Shown here in pieces: positions 6,891 to 9,355 of a DNA stretch of 9,355 bases. Source of the stretch: CAUVKI01 sp963552605 (lineage in GTDB: Bacteria > Bacillota > Clostridia > Tissierellales > Peptoniphilaceae). The notes under the pieces are model-generated. The model saw only the letters and a program-made list of their open reading frames with translations. It did no database searches and was not told where the DNA came from. Location of the stretch: the NCBI GenBank assembly GCA_963552605.1, contig CAUVKI010000053.1, forward strand, positions 1 through 9,355, given 5' to 3'. Made by a program: the position numbers and the translations under genes. Position 1 is the first letter of the stretch, and each line of letters starts with the position of its first letter.

Positions 6891-7466
6891 TTATAGCTTA
6901 GAACGGAAATGAAAATCACACTTTTCCCCTCTCATTCCTAAAGTCCGGCTCCTTTCAAATTGAAATTTTTCCATATTCCCGAACACAATATGATCACACA
7001 GACAAAACACTTCGCAAAGCTCCGGACAGCCGAAATAACTGCAAGTATCGAACCAAAGGCATTTTAAGACATTGGTGGAATACTCTTTGGAAGTGTCTGT
7101 AAGAATTTCACTTATCCAAATCTCTTCCCCTGCCATTCCCTTTCTCATAAAGAATCGAAAAAAACTAAAAAAATTAGGAATTTTAGATAATACTCTCAAG
7201 CTCTTATGAACTTTTTCTGCAACATAAAAAGAATGCGATTTCACAAGTTCATAAGATTTTTCCTTTGAAATTCCGTTATCTATAAAGACCTGATACAGGG
7301 CTATATTGGGTAAAATACTGCTCCTTTGTCGGTGCTTCTGCTTTTTTGTCCAAGTTCCCCGCTCAAGTTCACGGATTAGAATTTTCATTTTCTCTTTGTG
7401 CTCGGAATCTACACTTTCAAGCAGCTTGGGATCCAATTTTTCACAATAAAAATCTCTATACCTCAT
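6891..7466 (-). CDS. L-2-amino-thiazoline-4-carboxylic acid hydrolase-like protein (PF14196-like)
   Basis: This 191-residue cytoplasmic protein looks like the family named after L-2-amino-thiazoline-4-carboxylate hydrolase, an enzyme of a bacterial cysteine-forming pathway; most members are uncharacterised. Family-like features are ILPNIALYQVFIDNGISKEKSYEL (about 51-74) in the helical N-terminal part. The C-terminal core is KCLWFDTCSYFGCPEL, CEVFCLCDHI, FERSRTLGMRG and KCDFHF (about 135-187). Cysteines are concentrated there (C136, C142, C147, C151, C155, C157, C183), which could bind metal or act in catalysis. No signal peptide or membrane helix is seen. Its ATG overlaps the end of the ECF ATPase gene by 11 bases, with GGAG 11 bases upstream, indicating translational coupling. 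It precedes the MATE gene by 14 bases. The family call is by motif recognition; the true reaction is unknown. Confidence 0.7.
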   Translation of the reverse strand: MRYRDFYCEKLDPKLLESVDSEHKEKMKILIRELERGTWTKKQKHRQRSSILPNIALYQVFIDNGISKEKSYELVKSHSFYVAEKVHKSLRVLSKIPNFFSFFRFFMRKGMAGEEIWISEILTDTSKEYSTNVLKCLWFDTCSYFGCPELCEVFCLCDHIVFGNMEKFQFERSRTLGMRGEKCDFHFRSKL

Positions 7467-8901
7467 ATGAAATACTTCTCCAATCGTCTTTATCTTCCCC
7501 CGAATTGACGATTTTTCCCTCGGATAAAATCAATACCCGTGAACAAATCGCCTTTATAAACTCCATATCGTGAGTTATGACTATGATTATTTTTTTATCC
7601 TCGGAAAGTTTTCCAATCAGATGCCCGACTTCTTCCATACTCTTGAGGTCAAGACCGCTGGTCGGCTCATCAAAGATAAGAATTTCTTTTCCGCACAGCA
7701 TACTCACTGCCACTGCAAGTCTTTGCTTTTGTCCTCCCGAAAGGGAAAGAGGGTGTCTGTTCTTTAAATCCGAAAGCGAAAGCGAAGTTAAGGTTTCATC
7801 AATAAGCTTTTCGGAAACTTTTTTTGTGCCCAATTCACATTCGGAATATACGCTGTCCGTGAAAAGCTGATGTCCGACATCTTGCATAACCATATAGGAT
7901 TTTTCTCTTTGAAGCTTCCTTGACAAAATTCTTCCGTCGAAGGATATAGTGCCGCTTTTGTATTTTATAAGTCCGCATAACGCTCGTGCAAGGGTAGTCT
8001 TTCCCGCTCCGTTTTCTCCGGTAATCGCAATTATCTCTCCGCCGTTTGCATTAAAAGAAATGTCATTTAAGATAATCTTTTTTTCAAGCCTGACGGTAAG
8101 TCCCTTTACTTCTAATTTATGTTTACCGACACTTGTCTCAATGGCGGTTGCTTTTATCCCCGAAAGATTTCTGCATCGAAGTCCTAAAAATTCAATCTGT
8201 TCTTCGGGAAGAGCGTTAAATTTTTGAATTGACATATCACTTGTGATTTTTCCCTTTTCCATGAAAATCACCCGATCGGCAACATCGGTCAAGTACCATA
8301 TCCTATGCTCGGCAATGATGATTGTCTTTCCTTGTGACTTTATTTTTTTAATGAGCGTTCTCAAATCTTTAATTGAGCAATAATCCAAGTTTGAAGACGG
8401 CTCGTCTAACACAAAGATTTCGGGGCAGGAGGCATAGACGGAAGCAAAAGCAATCTTTTGTTTTTCTCCTCCTGAAAGATCAAAAATACTGCGGTTGCGC
8501 AAGGTATTTATTTGCAGCTCTTCGGAAACGCTCTCAAGACGGCTCTTAAGTTTATCCGAGGGGAGTCCTCGGTTCTCCAAACCGAAAATTATTTCGCTAT
8601 CCGTATCCGTATTGAAAAATTGTGTGCGGGGATTTTGAAAGACCGTTCCGACAATATCTGAAAGCTTAGAAATATCCGTTTTTGTAGTATCAATCCCGCA
8701 CACCGTTGTCTTTCCCGTAAGTTCTCCCTCAAAGAAATAGGGAATTAAACCGTTGACAAGCCGAGTGACAGTCGTCTTTCCGCAGCCGGACGAACCGCAT
8801 AGGAGAACACATTGACCTTTAGTGATATGAAAGGATATATCTTTAAGACCGTTTTCCTCCGTTCCCCTATAGGAAAAGGAGACTCTATCAAGGGTAATCA
8901 A
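7456..8901 (-). CDS. ECF transporter ATPase, two ABC domains in one chain (EcfA-EcfA')
   Basis: This peripheral membrane ATPase drives an energy-coupling factor importer, in which EcfT and two ATPase domains serve an S component binding a vitamin or metal. The 481-residue protein carries two complete ABC domains. Domain 1 has GSSGCGKTT (36-44), Q89, LSGGE (142-146), VLDEP with E167, and H199. Domain 2 has GENGAGKTT (295-303), Q340, LSGGQ (387-391), IFDEP with E412, and H444. Both sites look catalytically intact. I chose TTG at 8901-8899 as the start because GGGAGG lies nine bases upstream and homology begins there (ITLDRVSFSY). An upstream ATG at 8988 would add 29 unrelated residues read from inside ecfT. 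The TTG overlaps the ecfT stop as TTGA, and the 3' end overlaps the next gene by 11 bases. Confidence 0.95.
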   Translation of the reverse strand: MITLDRVSFSYRGTEENGLKDISFHITKGQCVLLCGSSGCGKTTVTRLVNGLIPYFFEGELTGKTTVCGIDTTKTDISKLSDIVGTVFQNPRTQFFNTDTDSEIIFGLENRGLPSDKLKSRLESVSEELQINTLRNRSIFDLSGGEKQKIAFASVYASCPEIFVLDEPSSNLDYCSIKDLRTLIKKIKSQGKTIIIAEHRIWYLTDVADRVIFMEKGKITSDMSIQKFNALPEEQIEFLGLRCRNLSGIKATAIETSVGKHKLEVKGLTVRLEKKIILNDISFNANGGEIIAITGENGAGKTTLARALCGLIKYKSGTISFDGRILSRKLQREKSYMVMQDVGHQLFTDSVYSECELGTKKVSEKLIDETLTSLSLSDLKNRHPLSLSGGQKQRLAVAVSMLCGKEILIFDEPTSGLDLKSMEEVGHLIGKLSEDKKIIIVITHDMEFIKAICSRVLILSEGKIVNSGEDKDDWRSISYEV

Positions 8902-9311
8902 ATAAAAACGCCTCCCTTTATGTTGTTGAAAATTATAAGTAGAACAATTCCAAAATAAAGCACCGAAATCAAAATATCCCACGCACAAAATCGCACCGTT
9001 TCAAGACAACTTCTCCTATTCATACTGTCTATTCCCCGAGTTATTGCAGCTTGGGTTATCTCGTCCGATATTTTTGATGCAGACACAAGCATCGGCACAT
9101 ATACATATTCCATCGTCTTTACGGGGTGAAACAACACTCCCAAGGGAGAAACTGATATCCCCCTAAGCGACATTGCGTCCTTAATAAAACCCCATTCCTC
9201 GGTCATTGTCGGAAAATATCTCAAGGTGATTGTCAGGGCAATTGTAAAACCTTTGGGCAAGTTCATTCGGCTGATTGCCGCCAAAAAAGTGCTTACCTTT
9301 GTAGTTTTATA
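8898..9311 (-). CDS. ECF transporter transmembrane protein EcfT, 5'-disrupted fragment (probable pseudogene)
   Basis: EcfT is the membrane scaffold linking the ECF ATPases to the S component. This fragment, about 137 residues, is the C-terminal half. It has FLAAISRMNLPKGFT, then LRYFPTMTEEWGFIKDAMSLRGI with the first Ala-x3-Arg-Gly coupling motif. The second coupling motif is in ITQAAITRGID, followed by one C-terminal membrane helix (ILISVLYFGIVLLIIF). Usual EcfT proteins are about 230-270 residues with several N-terminal membrane helices, all absent here. Homology-like sequence (KTTKVSTFLAA) runs to about 9308, then a TAG at 9314-9312 blocks the frame, and none of the three minus frames beyond looks like EcfT. 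Only internal codons could start it (TTG at 9284, ATG at 9266). The gene is therefore interrupted, or the edge is misassembled. Its stop overlaps the ATPase start and its 3' end holds that gene's ribosome binding site. Confidence 0.85.
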   Translation of the reverse strand, partial: YKTTKVSTFLAAISRMNLPKGFTIALTITLRYFPTMTEEWGFIKDAMSLRGISVSPLGVLFHPVKTMEYVYVPMLVSASKISDEITQAAITRGIDSMNRRSCLETVRFCAWDILISVLYFGIVLLIIFNNIKGGVFI

Positions 9312-9355
9312 CTATTCTTCTTTTAAATCATTAAGTTTAACCAATCTCTATTTGT
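9312..9355. other. Unassigned AT-rich edge sequence interrupting ecfT
   Basis: The last 44 bases are more AT-rich than the adjoining genes and do not continue the EcfT reading frame. One minus frame is open from the edge to a TAA at 9325-9323, ending NRDWLNLMI, and could be the end of another gene such as a transposase. The plus strand is open in one frame as well. No inverted repeat or target-site duplication can be tested with one end visible. An insertion sequence end is a reasonable guess but is not shown. Confidence 0.3.

Noticed and set aside
8902..8988. Upstream ATG extension of the ECF ATPase
   Set aside because: The extra residues do not resemble ABC proteins, the bases encode the end of EcfT in another frame, and the TTG start has a good ribosome binding site.
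9285..9355. Group II intron end as the cause of the ecfT break
   Set aside because: The plus strand shows GTGCT near 9289 rather than the usual GTGCG start, and no domain V-like hairpin is visible on either strand.
1..9355. CRISPR arrays, tRNA genes and complete insertion sequences
   Set aside because: No regularly spaced direct repeats, no tRNA-like GGTTCRA/acceptor pairing noticed, and no full transposase frame in the window.

Overview
The window comes from an AT-rich Gram-positive anaerobe, most likely in the Bacillota (Clostridia/Tissierellia-like). This rests on strong GGAGG ribosome binding sites, a TTG start, Firmicutes-type rRNA leader elements, an FprA flavodiiron protein and an ECF transporter cassette. 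I cannot name a species. Every supportable gene is on the minus strand, so transcription runs from high to low coordinates.

Region A (9355 to 5465) is one tightly packed operon entering from beyond the right edge. It holds the C-terminal part of an ECF transporter T protein (EcfT), a two-domain ECF ATPase (EcfA-EcfA' in one chain), a small cysteine-rich protein resembling the L-2-amino-thiazoline-4-carboxylic acid hydrolase family, and a MATE exporter. It ends in a clear intrinsic terminator. Junctions overlap or lie 14 bases apart, so the genes are probably translated together. The set looks like one unit pairing vitamin/micronutrient import, an enzyme and an exporter. The substrate-binding S component is not in the window. 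The ecfT homology stops at an in-frame stop about 45 bases from the right edge, so the gene appears broken there.

Region B (about 5400 to 337) is a second operon. It has its own extended -10 promoter and encodes a three-domain Xaa-Pro aminopeptidase, a possible 24-residue peptide, an FprA-type flavodiiron oxygen/NO reductase and UvrC. It ends in a second intrinsic terminator. It joins peptide use, oxygen/NO detoxification and DNA repair in one transcript.

Region C (336 to 1) has no intact gene. It contains a decayed fragment of an aminoglycoside/choline-kinase-like phosphotransferase, then an A/T-rich UP-like tract and an exact-consensus promoter (TTGACA, 17-base spacer, TATAAT). A boxB-like hairpin and a boxA-like sequence follow at the very edge. 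This is the layout of a ribosomal RNA operon leader, so a 16S rRNA gene probably lies just beyond position 1.

I did not find a clearly new biological system. The points most worth following are the ECF/hydrolase-like/MATE cassette, the broken ecfT at the right edge, the short peptide between pepP and fprA, and the phosphotransferase relic next to the rRNA promoter.
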